In this document: in pieces, positions 50,831-62,087 of the stretch | How the letters are laid out: each line of letters begins with the position of its first letter | How positions within the stretch are numbered: the stretch's first letter is position 1 | Source of the DNA: Corylus avellana | Taxonomy: Eukaryota > Streptophyta > Magnoliopsida > Fagales > Betulaceae | DNA length: 64,000 nt | Reading direction: 5' to 3' | NCBI RefSeq assembly: GCF_901000735.1 | Contig: NC_081551.1 | Coordinates: 4,267,420-4,331,419 of the forward strand | Made by a program: the position numbers and the translations under genes | Notes under the pieces: generated by a model | The model's input: the letters and a program-made list of their open reading frames with translations, nothing else | Told to the model about the DNA's origin: nothing | Database searches by the model: none

Positions 50831-51380
50831 ACCAACTTTAATGAGAATAGATTTAAACTCATTTTAGCTGGCTGAGGAGAATGAGCTAGAAAATGTTGGC
50901 TAAAAAAAAAAAGAAGAAAAAGAAAATGTTGGCTACGTTGGAATGTATACCTATGGGCCAGATGTGTAGGCCTAATAGGCATTAGAAGCTGACTGTAACT
51001 TAGGCCTTTTATATTCTCCCAATACCACCTGAATTAAACCTAAACTTGGGCCTAAAAATCTTTTTTTCTTTTTTTTGTTCTTTTAATAGTGCTAGTTATA
51101 ATTAAGGGTTTAACCGAAATAGTATCCATTTACAAGGTTTTTGATCAATTAATAAGCCCTTAGGTATTAAAACATATACTACCTCACATGTTCGAGCCAC
51201 TTAGGATGCAACTTATGGGCTAGATATGCTGCTGAGATTGCTTATTGCCTAAGTTGTAGGCCTTTATAGGCATTATGATTAAACTGGATTCTGGTAGTTC
51301 TCATATGTGCCCTGTTGGAAAAATGTGGATGGGAAAAAGGGAAAATATGTAAATAAAAAATTAAAGACTCCAAGGCTATA

Positions 51381-51630
51381 GTGCCTAATAGGATTGGACA
51401 GAATTGTTCACATGATACAATGAAAGACTTCAATGATGGACTTGTTTTGGAACATATTTTGTCTTATTTCTAAAGTGCCTAATAGGATTGGACAGAATTG
51501 TTCACATGATACAATGAAGCTCAAAGGTTAACCATTTTTTGTTGGAATGTATTTTGTCCTATTTCTAAAGGTCTAATAGGATTGGACAGAATTGTTCACA
51601 TGATACAATGAAGCTCAAAAGTTAACCTAG
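51381..51630. repeat. 94-bp tandem repeat, about 2.7 units
   Basis: CTAATAGGATTGGACAGAAT begins at 51385, 51479 and 51573, a period of exactly 94 bp. The first unit differs in its 3' half and the last is partial. It has no coding capacity. Confidence 0.85.
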
Positions 51631-51659
51631 GATAGCACTTTTTAGGGTAACCTAAAATA

Positions 51660-53340
51660 CCCCCTTAGAATGAGAATACTACAAAAGAAGAGAAGATGGC
51701 TTTAGAGATGTTAAGCAGGATATATTTATGAGAAATGTTTGGTTTTTAAGAGATATGCAAATTTACAATTGAGTATGTGAGATTATATATAGGTCTTACG
51801 AATTCAATGGTAGATTTGTAAAAGATATGTATGTATAATACTTATTTATATTTATAGTGATTAAATCTAACGGTCACGAATCATATCCACTATATTACAC
51901 TTAGGACTGAGCAAATTACCAACTAACCGACTTCCGACTTCCGACCGACTTTCGACTGACACCGACCATTACCGACTAGACGGAGGATGGCAGATGGCAT
52001 GATTTTTTTGATTCTGAATTTGAAACCCCAAATAAAAACTAGCGAATTATTAGTGCAAAAAGACAGATAATTAGTATTAACCCTCAAGGAAATCTACAGC
52101 TTTGACTTCCAAACTCCTTCACGAATTTCTTGCATTAATCATGGAGTAGTTGTTAAATGTAAATGACACTAAATAAAGTTGAAAAGCTGATTCACCCTTT
52201 AAATTATTGAATGCAACTTCTCAGATCTGCTTTATTAATGCTCGTTTTTACACCAAATTCCAGATATAATTAATTAATAAACAGAACTGACCCTACCTTT
52301 CCAGAATGTTCATTATAAATCAATCATCATACCTGGCAGCCTGCTTTTTACCCTCCACCTAGTGGGATAATTTTTCTGAGAAGAATACTCTTTTAACTTC
52401 CAGTACACCAAACTGAAGATATTTCATTTGGATAGAGTTTTCTTTTTATAATAATGATATATGTATTTTAATATTTGAGATACATATATTTTTTTAATAA
52501 TATTCCTTTCAAGTTTATTCATACTATTAAAATAAACAAAAACATGTGACTTTCACATGTTCGATCGACATATATTATTATTATAAATTAGGTTGAAAAA
52601 ATTTATTCAAACCCAATTTAAAAGAAAATTATGTCCTTTCAATCTGACATTTACCCGAAAAATAACTATCTCATTAATTAGGATGCAATGATAAGGATTA
52701 AGAGTTTAATAAGATTATGGACATAAATTTTCTCCAACCTATTATAATAAGTGCCAAATGTCATTTCTTACCTGTTTTATTTAATATTCTTAACAATCAT
52801 TTATTGTTATTCCACTAATTTAAGAATCCAAATATCTTAAACGACACTTGTCGCTTATTAAAATAAGCTGAATTTTTTTTTTTTTCAAACCAATTTGAAA
52901 GAACTTTATATCCTCCAATCAATAGTAAGACATTTTAGGGTTTGCCAATACTATCTTGATATTTATATATGATCATAGTCATGAGGAGAACTAGAATTGC
53001 AGGTGGAAGGAGAAAAGAAGAAAAAACAAAAACAAAAAAAAGAGAGAAGAAAATGCTGATGTTCTCTTAAAAAAAAACAAAAACAATTACCAAACTATTT
53101 TGGTATTAGAAATGGGCAGATTCTAGTCTCTCTCTCGCTTTTGTTTTTACTTGTATTTTTCTCCGACACATGTTTCTGTACCCTTTGTCTGTTTACAATA
53201 AGCATTAAAGTCTTTATATTAAAATAACCTAAGAAGAAAAAAGGTCTTTATATTAAAATAATATCTTAACATTAACAATAACATGTTAATACAAAAGTAT
53301 CTCACACTCCTCCGTCATCTCCTTGACTGCATGACCACCT
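51660..53340. other. Intergenic, no gene seen
   Basis: AT-rich sequence without recognisable features. A direct repeat AGGTCTTTATATTAAAATAA / AAGTCTTTATATTAAAATAA lies at about 53210-53262. Confidence 0.5.
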
Positions 53341-53559
53341 ACGACGCTAAAACTACTGGAATTGGAGATCCAAATTCGTATTTTCAACGGAAAAAGACGT
53401 CGAATTGACGTAGGTACTGTCGGTTCGTATCCACCGACAGAAACGCCGTCGGTAGAGCGTCGAAATTACTAACATAACCTCGTGTACGTAGACTCTCGCG
53501 CGCGGAAAGCATGCTCCAATACTAAGGGACCCAGGTGTCACTTTCATTTTAGAGATTTG

Positions 53560-53720
53560 CTACAATAGATTCTCCCACCCATCTCCCCACTAGGCCACCA
53601 TCTTCTCTCTTTTAACATCTTTATTTTTTCAGAAGAAAAAAAAAAAAAAAAAATACAAGAGAGAGGAGATGATGGGGGAGATGAATACAAGAGAGAGGAG
53701 ATGGCGGGGAGATGGGTGGG
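53560..53720. mobile_element. Small MITE-like inverted repeat
   Basis: TCTCCCACCCATCTCCCC near 53571 is inverted at GGGGAGATGGGTGGGAG near 53706-53722. A related pair (ATTCTACCCACCATCT and AGATGGTAGGTAGAAT) occurs at 57498-57582. Both include the text CTACAAT beside one arm, so they are probably one family. Confidence 0.45.
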
Positions 53721-53722
53721 AG

Positions 53723-54072
53723 TAGGGCTGGGCATCAGTCGGTGTAAGTAGAAAAAATTTTGTTTCGCAAAAATATCAGTAAAGTCGAAAATTTCGCCTA
53801 CTTATTTCGTCAAATTTTTGTCTTCACACCGATAGGCGGTCGATAAAGTCGATTCGGTAAAGTTAGTCGGTAAAATCGTTATGTGAAAAAATTAAAAATT
53901 ATCGGTGAAGTCTGTAGGTAAAGTCAATTCGGTTAACAAATTTTATTTCGCCTACCGAACCGAATTTGTCGAAAGAAAAAAGAAAAAAAAAAAAAAAAAG
54001 AGGTTTCGCCTACCGCCTATTGGTTAATCAGTGTTGGTAGAAGTCGATAGGCAGTGAATTTGCCCAGCCCTA
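53723..54072. mobile_element. hAT-type MITE, 350 bp
   Basis: Perfect 12-bp terminal inverted repeats TAGGGCTGGGCA and TGCCCAGCCCTA, the end type common in plant hAT MITEs. The interior has many CGGT/GTCG motifs and a 17-base A run. No clear 8-bp target duplication was seen. Confidence 0.7.
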
Positions 54073-54998
54073 AGTGAAAATCTCGCCGCCTCTTTTATCA
54101 TTTCAAAGTTAAACATAATTTTTAAAATTATTATAGAATTTGAGATGGAATAATAATTTAAAAAATTATATTAACTTTGAGAGGATAAAAGTTTGTATGT
54201 AGCTAGCATCGAAATATTTTTAGTACACTCACCGACAAATCTTGACACTTTTTACTATTTTGCAAGTAACTTATTGTCGGTATGATTTTGTGTTCAAATG
54301 TCCCAGGTTGGCATTTTTGAATTGTTTGAATTTTTCATGTTAAAAGATAAATTTAAAGAATGAGAGACGAGACATTAGAGTATGAAGTGTTCGGGTAATT
54401 AAATAGACATTTATACCGTAGATTGCTGCAAGTTGTTCACACTTCAAACTCTAATCGAATACGAAATTTTAGTAATTTTTTTATTTCAAATTGGTTATAA
54501 TTTTGAGATTTATCTGTTTAAATAAATCTTGGTAGCTAATCACTTATCAAAACAAATAAATTTCACCTAAACTCTCTTGTAATTACTGTCCGAATTACTA
54601 ACGATTCTAAAATAAATTTGCGGGTCCAAGAGGGTCATTCTTTGTTTCATAGAATTGCCATTAACTGGAAAAATCCAATACTCTTTTGGTTGCATCTTAA
54701 GAACCACTATAGAAGTGTGCCCCAAATTAAAAGCACAAAGAATATATAATGAAAAGAAATTGTGGGGTTGAGCTTTTATTGTGGTAATAACTTAACAATA
54801 CAGAAGTAATAGAAAATGAAGAAGGTAAAATGGATCCACTTTCTTGTACATCCCTAAAAGTAAATAAGTAATAACACCATGGTTGCTTGGCCAATGGTAT
54901 TATTATTTTGTGCTCACTACAAATTATGGTGGGAAAAAAAAGGCAATTAAACCTTCCAATTAATAGAATTAAATAAGAAATAGGATTAATGAGAAAGA

Positions 54999-56384
54999 CT
55001 AGTTCTTCTTCCCCTCCTCACCGCCATCTTCCAAGTAGGATTTCTTTCTTCTGTCAGCCCCAGCGAACAGACAAATGACGAGGAAACACGTGGCATATAC
55101 CCCGTGAACCTTCCAATTGGTCTGTGGCGGTTGGTGCAACACCATCATGTGAAACACCGCCATGTAGTAGTGTAGCCCGATCGCGAAGCCGACAAAGGTC
55201 TGGCCCAGGCCCAGCAACTTCGAGCCCAGCCCACATTCGGTCGAGAAGACGAGGACCAGATACATCAACAGCAGCAACAGATACAATACGTATCCAAGCG
55301 TTTGCAGCACCTGTAGACAAACGTATGTGGATTGCGAAGTAGAGTAGAAAAACTTCAGGGGCTCCAGCCCCGTGATGAGGGAGGAGAGGCAAAGAATGGA
55401 GAAGTAGATGGAGAGGTATATTTGGATGAAGATCAAGAGCTTTTGAAGCGAGAAATAAGCTTTAATCCTATTGAAAATGAGAGAGACCAAAAGCAAAGGG
55501 ATGAATATGAAAGCGCAAGAAATTACAGCAGCGATGGTGGGTGCATATTTGTTGCCGACAATGGGTTTGAACCCTTTTGTGATTTCTTTGTTGGCTTTGT
55601 TGAGGTAGGCTTTGGAGGTGCTCGAGAACTTTTCAAGGTCTGGAATCAAAGTTTTCTGGAATTTGTTGGGTAAATCTGCTAAATCTGTGAACCCTGAAGC
55701 AAAATCATCTTGATCATCTTGGTCAATCCAGCTGGGCTGTGGTTGTTTCTTTGTCTTCTGTTGGTTGGGTTTTTTATCTGCCATCTGGTCCCTGTTTGGT
55801 TTTTGGTCTAGATGAGATTGAGCGTCTTTAGGGGAGGTGGGTTTTGTTGTTTTGTTCTTGGGTGTGCTTAGTTTGAGCAGATCTGCGGATTTCTTCGCGG
55901 AAAATGAAGTGAGTTTTGTAGAGTTTGCGGCTTTCGATATGGGATTGAGCTTTTTGATTTTGGATGTGGAATTGAGCTTCTTGAGCTCCATCTTAGAAAA
56001 AATACCAGATACTGGTTTCGTAGAATTTGAAGGTTTGGAGAGCTTGGTTTGGTTTTTGCTTGACAAAGACAAACTGGGTTTGGCGAGCTTGGTCTGGTTT
56101 TTGCTGGACAAACTACTAGGTTTGAAGAGTTTGGTTTGGTTTTTTGAGGATATGCTAGGCTTGAGAAGCTTCGTCTGGTTCTTGGTGGATAGGCTACTGC
56201 TGGTGATCTTCTTCTTTGGCTGCTCTTCCTTTTCTACTTCCAACATCCTTCTTCTAACATTGAACTTTTTGGTTTGAAGCTGAGATTCCGAGCAGGCACA
56301 GAAGAGAACAGAGGTGCTAAAGAGGAACAGAGCAAGATAAAGTAAGAGTACCTTTCTGCCACTGAAGTACATTTGTGGAGCCAT
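54999..56384 (-). CDS. Intronless 461-aa membrane protein with NQTKL repeats, function unknown
   Basis: Not recognised. The N-terminus is a likely signal peptide (residues 8-32, VLLLYLALFLFSTSVLFCAC). Residues 62-125 carry four repeats built on S-K-N-Q-T-K-L-x-K-P-S, with N-glycosylation sequons at N69, N82, N96, N111 and N120, in a Lys/Ser-rich domain that stays hydrophilic to about 275. Residues 278-443 hold about five hydrophobic segments (near 282-305, 317-339, 354-381, 395-416, 427-443). The tail is charged (RRKKSYLEDGGEEGKKN). This order suggests a secretory-pathway membrane protein with a long lumenal or extracellular basic arm. The start at 56384 is the first ATG after a TATA-like site. 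The frame is clean across 1,386 bases. A 146-residue antisense frame is a shadow. Confidence 0.85.
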   Translation of the reverse strand: MAPQMYFSGRKVLLLYLALFLFSTSVLFCACSESQLQTKKFNVRRRMLEVEKEEQPKKKITSSSLSTKNQTKLLKPSISSKNQTKLFKPSSLSSKNQTKLAKPSLSLSSKNQTKLSKPSNSTKPVSGIFSKMELKKLNSTSKIKKLNPISKAANSTKLTSFSAKKSADLLKLSTPKNKTTKPTSPKDAQSHLDQKPNRDQMADKKPNQQKTKKQPQPSWIDQDDQDDFASGFTDLADLPNKFQKTLIPDLEKFSSTSKAYLNKANKEITKGFKPIVGNKYAPTIAAVISCAFIFIPLLLVSLIFNRIKAYFSLQKLLIFIQIYLSIYFSILCLSSLITGLEPLKFFYSTSQSTYVCLQVLQTLGYVLYLLLLLMYLVLVFSTECGLGSKLLGLGQTFVGFAIGLHYYMAVFHMMVLHQPPQTNWKVHGVYATCFLVICLFAGADRRKKSYLEDGGEEGKKN

Positions 56385-56458
56385 TTGTGAAATCTAGGTG
56401 TTTCCTTCAAGATTGATGAACTAACAGCATCGGAGTGGATCCAGAATTATTATTATAG

Positions 56459-56496
56459 AAGAGAGAGAGAGAGAAAGAGAGTGGAGGAATTTATAA
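56459..56496 (-). promoter_or_regulatory. TATA box and CT tract upstream of the 461-aa gene
   Basis: On the minus strand TTATAAATT (56488-56496) lies about 105 bases upstream of the ATG, followed by a CT-rich tract (56459-56480). This spacing fits a short leader of about 70 nt. Confidence 0.5.
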
Positions 56497-56499
56497 GAG

Positions 56500-57490
56500 G
56501 CGCATTTCTGAAAGAGAAGTAAAGTTATGGTGGGAAGGAGAAGACTTTAATGCATCATTACAACTGTTGAAGGAGATGAGACGAGTCACATGGCAGCATA
56601 GACAACCCTACCTACGCGGTTTCATTGGGCTAGCTGTTGGTGCTGACTCACAGAATGACCTTTCTTTCTCTGTGAGCTATAATTAATCTTGCTTTTAGTG
56701 GGGATGATGATAATTTAGTCTAATCAATTAATTAGCTTTCGTTCAACATTAAATTCTGTACAGACAATGAGTTGAAAGGTCAAAATTTTTTGTCAAATTA
56801 CTCAAATTGGCCCCTCGGAAACAAAAAAGGTCATCCATCAGAATTCATAAACTGGGGTAAGCCTTCTTGATTCTAGTTAATTAAGCTTTGCTTAATCCTT
56901 CTCCACGCGGTATTAGAACTTCAAAAAAACTCTGCCCATTAGGGAAAAAACAAGAAGTGAATAAATTTAAGACTTAAAAAAAAAAAGATTCGGGATTTGA
57001 GCTGCAACTTGTTAGTGACGCGGAAGTTGTAGTATTATAATTTATTTTATTATTGATGCAATTATTTGAATCGTTGTGTTAAAGTAATAATTAAATGATA
57101 AAAATTATTTTTTTTTATATTTGTTTAAGGTTTTGAAACAAGTAATAATTTGAGTTCGAATCATGATTATGTCATTTTCTTCAAATTTTTAAGAAAATTT
57201 GTGATTTAATAGGTCGGATTGGTGATGGCGATTAGTTACCTACAAGACAAAAGAAGAGTTATCGGAGTGATGTCAACCGGTAGGAGACCGACCGAAGACT
57301 TTTAATGTTAAGTCGATGACGATCGAGCTCCTTTTATTTTTGAGAACTAAATAAAGAGTTTAAGAAAAAGATAATATATTTTGTACTTGAGGAAGTACCA
57401 TTTTGAATACAAAAAATGGCTCATAATCTAATTCGGTAGCATTGATATACTCGAACTAATTATTTTGATATATTAACAAAGAAATATGCT
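56500..57490. other. Intergenic, no gene seen
   Basis: Upstream region of the 461-aa gene. AT-rich from 56900; no element recognised. Confidence 0.5.
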
Positions 57491-57497
57491 TTTCTTC

Positions 57498-57582
57498 ATT
57501 CTACCCACCATCTGTTTTTTTTTTTTTTTGAAAAAATCAAGATGACAAGGTGGAGAGATGGTGGGGAGATGGTAGGTAGAAT
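57498..57582. mobile_element. Small MITE-like inverted repeat, second member
   Basis: ATTCTACCCACCATCT at left is inverted as AGATGGTAGGTAGAAT at right, around a T run. It shares end text with 53560-53720. Confidence 0.45.
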
Positions 57583-57599
57583 GCATTGTAGCATTCCTC

Positions 57600-58260
57600 A
57601 TTAACAAACTAGGCAGTAGCGGCCGTTTGACTTGGTGTCTGACTCATTGATCTTCCAAAGCCATCGGGGTTGATGATGATGTGGCAAACATGCTGCGAGG
57701 CAGTGGGACTGTGGTAGACCTATAGTCGAAATAGTTGACTTGGGGGCACCGAGTTCTCCCTCCATTTCCAAATAATAGTAAACACTCTGGTTATTGGTAG
57801 GCCCGCCCAACACATGTTACACTGCATTACTGCAAGAACCCACGTTGCGCCCTTGGAACAATTTTAGGACCCAAAAGTGGGGATCCAAGGTTGTGTGGGG
57901 GCAAGATGTTATGTTACGCTGCACAACAATTGACATTATGATGGTTTTGATGAAGTCGTATCCACCGTCAATTACTGTAGGATCCACATTGTAGGCCAGG
58001 CTTTTCTGCTTATCGTGATATTCTCAGCGTAGGGCCACCAATGCTGACCGCCAAAATCCTCGAGAGTGTTTGTGGATGAAACGACGCCGGTATTATGGAA
58101 ATGGGCACAGCCCGGAGTTGAAAATGTGAAAGGATGAATGGCCATTAAAGCAAACTGCCACCTAAATATTGTCTTTTTGGTTGTGTTCTGTGACTTTCAT
58201 CTTGGAATTCTGAGCCAAATAGTAAAAAGGCATGTAAGCACAGCAATGATAAGGGATACG
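57600..58260. other. GC-richer island without a coding frame
   Basis: About 650 bp with higher GC than its surroundings, no open frame over 70 codons and no recognised repeat. It could be a decayed gene, a promoter region or an old insertion. Confidence 0.35.
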
Positions 58261-58302
58261 GATTTCTTTCAATAAAAGAAATTATAAATTTTTCGGGATG
58301 CG

Positions 58303-58528
58303 GATCCCTTCCAATAAAATAAATTAGGAATTTTTCGATTATTAATTATAACCCTGCGTTTTAAATTTAATAATTTATAAAATTATTTAAATTTTGATAA
58401 ATTAAAAGTTAGCATTTAATGCATTGGTTATATAAAAGTAATTAATATTTTATAGATCATTAAATTTAAAATAAAGGATTGTGATTAATAATTAAAAAAT
58501 CTTCAATTTTTTCCCTATTGGAAGGAAT
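58303..58528. mobile_element. Foldback MITE, 226 bp
   Basis: Arms of about 80 bp are inverted copies: GATCCCTTCCAATA...TTTAAATTTAATAATTTATA at left against the complement of the right arm ending TATTGGAAGGAAT. AT-rich and non-coding; target duplication not resolved. Confidence 0.6.
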
Positions 58529-58594
58529 TTCAATTCAATGATAAGAGGCTTGTCGTTTGTGTTCCACTTGGGTACAGAGGTTCAATTTGCATTG

Positions 58595-58701
58595 TTTTTT
58601 TTTTTTTTACATGTCCACACAAGAGGGGGGAGGAGAATTCGAACTAGTTACTTTCACTTCATTAAGTGTGATCCCAGCCAATTAAGCTACCTCTTGAGAA
58701 C
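58595..58701 (-). mobile_element. Short tRNA-derived SINE, copy 2
   Basis: Read on the minus strand it has GAGGTAGCTTAATTGGC (A box) and ACTAGTTCGAATTC (B box), ending GTGTGGACATGT plus an A tail. It is flanked by CAATTTGCATTG (58583-58594) and CAATTTGCACTG (58702-58713). Same family as 39314-39413. Confidence 0.8.
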
Positions 58702-58852
58702 CAATTTGCACTGCTTTGGTATGCAGCTTTGCAAGGATCAAACAATGCTGCAGGAATTTAGAATATGATAACTTTTAGAGTAAAATTTACTTTTGAAAAA
58801 TTATTCATAAAAGGAAAGTATACATAGATAAATAAGATTGTATTTAAATTAT

Positions 58853-59028
58853 GAGAAGTGTTAGAGAGCCAAACAAACGAACTCAATTTTTTTTTTTTTT
58901 AAATTGACGTGGCAAGCTTTTTTCATTGAAAAAAATCGTTTTCTCTCTCCCTTGTCTGCCACCCACCAATTGCTACGTTAATTTGAAAATTTTTTAGGGT
59001 TCATTTGTCTGACTTCCTAGCACTTCTC
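58853..59028. mobile_element. 176-bp MITE, Mutator-type, copy 2
   Basis: Inverted ends GAGAAGTGTTAGAGAGCC and CTAGCACTTCTC, flanked by perfect 9-bp repeats TTAAATTAT (58844-58852 and 59029-59037). It is the same size and family as 50204-50379. Confidence 0.85.
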
Positions 59029-59229
59029 TTAAATTATGTGTGACATTTAAGATCGTAGCATACTATCATATTTTTTAACCCAACTTCCACGATAGTCTAT
59101 TCTATATTATAGGTTGTTTCTTTCCTGATTCGAACTCGTGATGTGGTATTCGACTTTAATACTAAATGATACAAATCTCAAGTAAAACTTACAATTGAAA
59201 ATCAATTTGTAAGGAGACCATGCCCTAAA

Positions 59230-59231
59230 AA

Positions 59232-59264
<33 letters not shown>

Positions 59265-60400
59265 AAGTCAAATGATACACTTAAATTATAACAAAATAGC
59301 TTTGTAAAAAAAAAAAAAATCATTATATAATTGAAACTTTATTATATCGTTGGCCTTTGGCGACCACCTAAATTACCGCAGGCTTTTCAGCCGGCTCTAG
59401 GTCTAGTTACGGTTTTTAATGGCAAAATATAAAAAAGAAATATTTAAAGGTTGGAAAGAAGAACCAATAAAGATTCAAGTGCATCTTTGAAATTGGCAAA
59501 TTGCAATGTGGGTTCCAATGATTATAACTTCATTGATTGTCGGTATTATTCACCACGGGGGGCTCATCCTGTTCAATGAAAATGATAGCAAACAACTTTT
59601 GTTTTTTTGGGTAATTCTTTTTACCCATGAAAGTTGCGTATTTTTTTTAAACATCTCTTTAACGTTGAAAGTCTCTCACTTTAATATATCGAACTTTAAT
59701 TTTTTTTTCTATTTTACCTATTTCATTACGAATGAGTAATTTCAATAAAGATATTTTAGTAATTTTACATATTTTCGTTAGGATTTAACAAAAAATCATA
59801 ACGAATGAGGAAAGTGGAAGAAGATCAAAGTTCGATACACTAAAGTAAGAGACTTTGAACACTGGAGAGTGTTTGCAAAAGGCGTTCATGGGAAAAGGGA
59901 GGGGAAAATAGGAAACACTAGGACAAGAATTCTGATTTTTTTTTTCTTCATAGGAGGAGGAGGAGGAGGGGTTTGACGTTTGAGTGATTTTTTTATTTTT
60001 ATTTTTTTATTTATTTATTTTTTTTAAATGGGAAGCCAAAATGAAGCACAAATTAATGTGGATTTTTAACGAAGAGATTTGGTTTTCAGGGGACCTGGCT
60101 GTCTGGGGAAGCACATGAACTCATGAAGGGTACGTGAAAAGGAGGAGCTAAAGGCCATGAAGGAAAAGATCAGATTTCTACATCTCTTATCTAAAAAGCA
60201 TGCAGCTTTGATTAAAAGGCCCCCCTTTAAAGCTGGCCCCCCTTTCATGTGCTAATTAAAAGGCCTCTTTTTTTTTTTGTTGTTTTGTTTGTAATGTGTA
60301 CATGTCAATTGTCAAGCAAGAGGTTGGATTTTTGTTTGTTTTATCTTTTCTTGTCATAGCAAATTAGCAAGTGCCTCACTGTTTATATTAAAGTTTCAAA
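59230..60400. other. Intergenic with simple repeats
   Basis: A (TA)n run at 59236-59262, an (AGG)n stretch near 59954-59970 and T-rich runs. No credible gene; the frames at 59506-59739 and 60066-60248 lack known features. Confidence 0.5.
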
Positions 60401-60410
60401 ATTCTAAAAA

Positions 60411-60495
60411 TGGGGTGAGAGAGGCTCGAACTCTCGACCTCAGGATCACTCAGAAGCTATGAGACCTACGCGCTAGCCAACTGCGCCACCACCCC
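60411..60495 (-). tRNA. tRNA-Met (elongator), anticodon CAT, with intron
   Basis: On the minus strand it begins GGGGTGGTGGCGCAGTTGG and ends CTCTCTCACCCC plus discriminator A. The D arm is GCGC-loop-GCGC, the anticodon loop CTCATA, and the T arm GAGAGTTCGAGCCTCTC. The 85-nt length leaves an 11-nt intron directly after the anticodon loop (GCTTCTGAGTG), the canonical place; plant elongator Met tRNAs are known to carry one. A and B box promoters are intact. Confidence 0.95.
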
Positions 60496-61159
60496 GTTGT
60501 GCAATTGTTCTTTAAAACATTGATGGTAACCATGTTAGGATATAAAGTTTAAGAGATTCACACTTCGTCTAAAAAATCGATTTGTTTTTTACTTCAAGTT
60601 TCAATTCATTTTATCACAATGAAGTGATTTATAATTAGAGTTCACAATTCAATTCATTTGATTGAAATAAGTATGAGTTGAAATGGAATTCATTCCTTTT
60701 GTGTGGATAAAATAGGAATATTATTGGGATTGCAAAAAAGTCTCTGCGGATTAGAATAAATTGGATGCCATTTTGTCCTTTGTTGGTCAATTCATACCAA
60801 ATATTCAATTCAATTCAAACAGATTAGTTGGGATTCCAAATATATGAGTTTAATTTACTATTGTTTCCAAAGTCGTGAATTGGACTTAATGAATTCCAAT
60901 TCAATCATTCTTGAAAGACGTTCCTCCTTTGCTTGTTTTGTAACTTTTGAAGCCTGGGATTGCTGAAGCATTCTTCTTAAAGTCTTTTAGGAGTTATCTC
61001 AAATATGATGTGACTTTTAAAATTATTGTTGAATTTAAAATGTGATTTATTGATTTTTGATTTATTAGTGATTTTAAAAGCCATATCACATTTAGGATGA
61101 CTCTTTGAGGACTCTAAGAAGACTTATAGTATTACTATGACTAATATGTTATATTGTTA

Positions 61160-61330
61160 TAATGCTTTGAGAAGTAATTTGTATAGAAAGAAAGTGATTC
61201 CTACATCCAAGAAAGAAGAAAAACATTGGACCAGCTATTTTCTTTATGCTAGATTTAAACAAATTTCTTTAATCCAACCTATTAAACTAATACATATATA
61301 AATTTCAAATTAATACCCTGGGAGAACTGG
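61160..61330. repeat. ~150-bp direct repeat, copy 1
   Basis: TTGAGAAGTAATTTGTATAG and AAAAACATTGGACCAGCT recur at 62090-62235 in the same order and orientation, with about 85% identity. The pair flanks about 760 bp that includes a TRIM fragment and a decayed MITE-like stretch. Confidence 0.7.
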
Positions 61331-61366
61331 TTGTAAATGTTAAATCATCAATTTTTTTAAAATCTT

Positions 61367-61485
61367 CAGTGGTAATTTAACATGGTATCAGAGCCAAAGG
61401 TCATGGAATCGAACCTTGACTTTGTCAATTCACCCCATTTAAATTAAATATTTCACGTATTGGGCCCCACCTATTCAAGGCGGCT
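61367..61485 (+). mobile_element. TRIM fragment with intact primer-binding site
   Basis: The LTR end GTGGTAATTTAACA is followed by TGGTATCAGAGCC (61383-61395), an exact Met-tRNA primer-binding site. The internal segment (TCACGTATTGGGCCCCACCT) is shared with the other copies. The right LTR is missing. Confidence 0.7.
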
Positions 61486-61697
61486 AATACTAATCAAGCG
61501 TATGTGGAGATTCTCCATTCCGGAGATTCAAAGCTACGTCCTAGTACATGTCCTAACCACTTGAGAATTTTCTTGGGCCGTTGAACTACCACCCTTGATG
61601 GTCATTAGTTCAAGTTGAAGTTGCATAGTTGAGGACAATGATTCTCTTCAATTTATTTGAAATTGAATTAAAGTTAGTGCATTTAACATATACATAA

Positions 61698-62020
61698 GAG
61701 CATCTTCAGAATAATAGACAAATCCTTCATAATAGTCAGATTTAACTATTATTAGCATTTTTTTTTCTTCTCTTCAGTAGAATAGTCATTTTGTAATTTT
61801 TCCTTCTAGTATGAATAGTAAATAGGTTGATTAGCCTATTCACTATTGACACAATAAACTTTGTTTATTATTATTTTTCTCTCACTTTCTTTCACAACCT
61901 CTCCTACATAAAATAATATTTAAAGAAAATAAATAGTACAATAGATAATCTGTTGGATTGTGTATAAAAACATTAGTAGCTAAATTAAAAACTTGTACAT
62001 TTCTAATGCTATATTATTTA
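61698..62020. mobile_element. Possible decayed MITE
   Basis: The left end AAGAGCATCTTCAGAATAAT resembles the GAGCAT-type ends of Harbinger MITEs. The right end near 62000-62018 matches only weakly. Tentative. Confidence 0.3.
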
Positions 62021-62087
62021 ATTTTTTTAAAAGACATGCCGATAATGAATAGCCATATAACTTGTGAAGCTGACAGGTATGTCATAA

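Noticed and set aside
53353..53547. Minus-strand 64-residue frame with GTCGG/CCGAC palindromes
   Set aside because: Short palindromes such as CTGTCGGT and ACCGACAG suggest a transposon scrap, but no defined ends or duplication were found, so no element was called.
55332..56277. Plus-strand frames of 113 and 146 residues
   Set aside because: They are antisense shadows of the 461-aa gene, created by its repetitive Lys/Ser/Asn codons.
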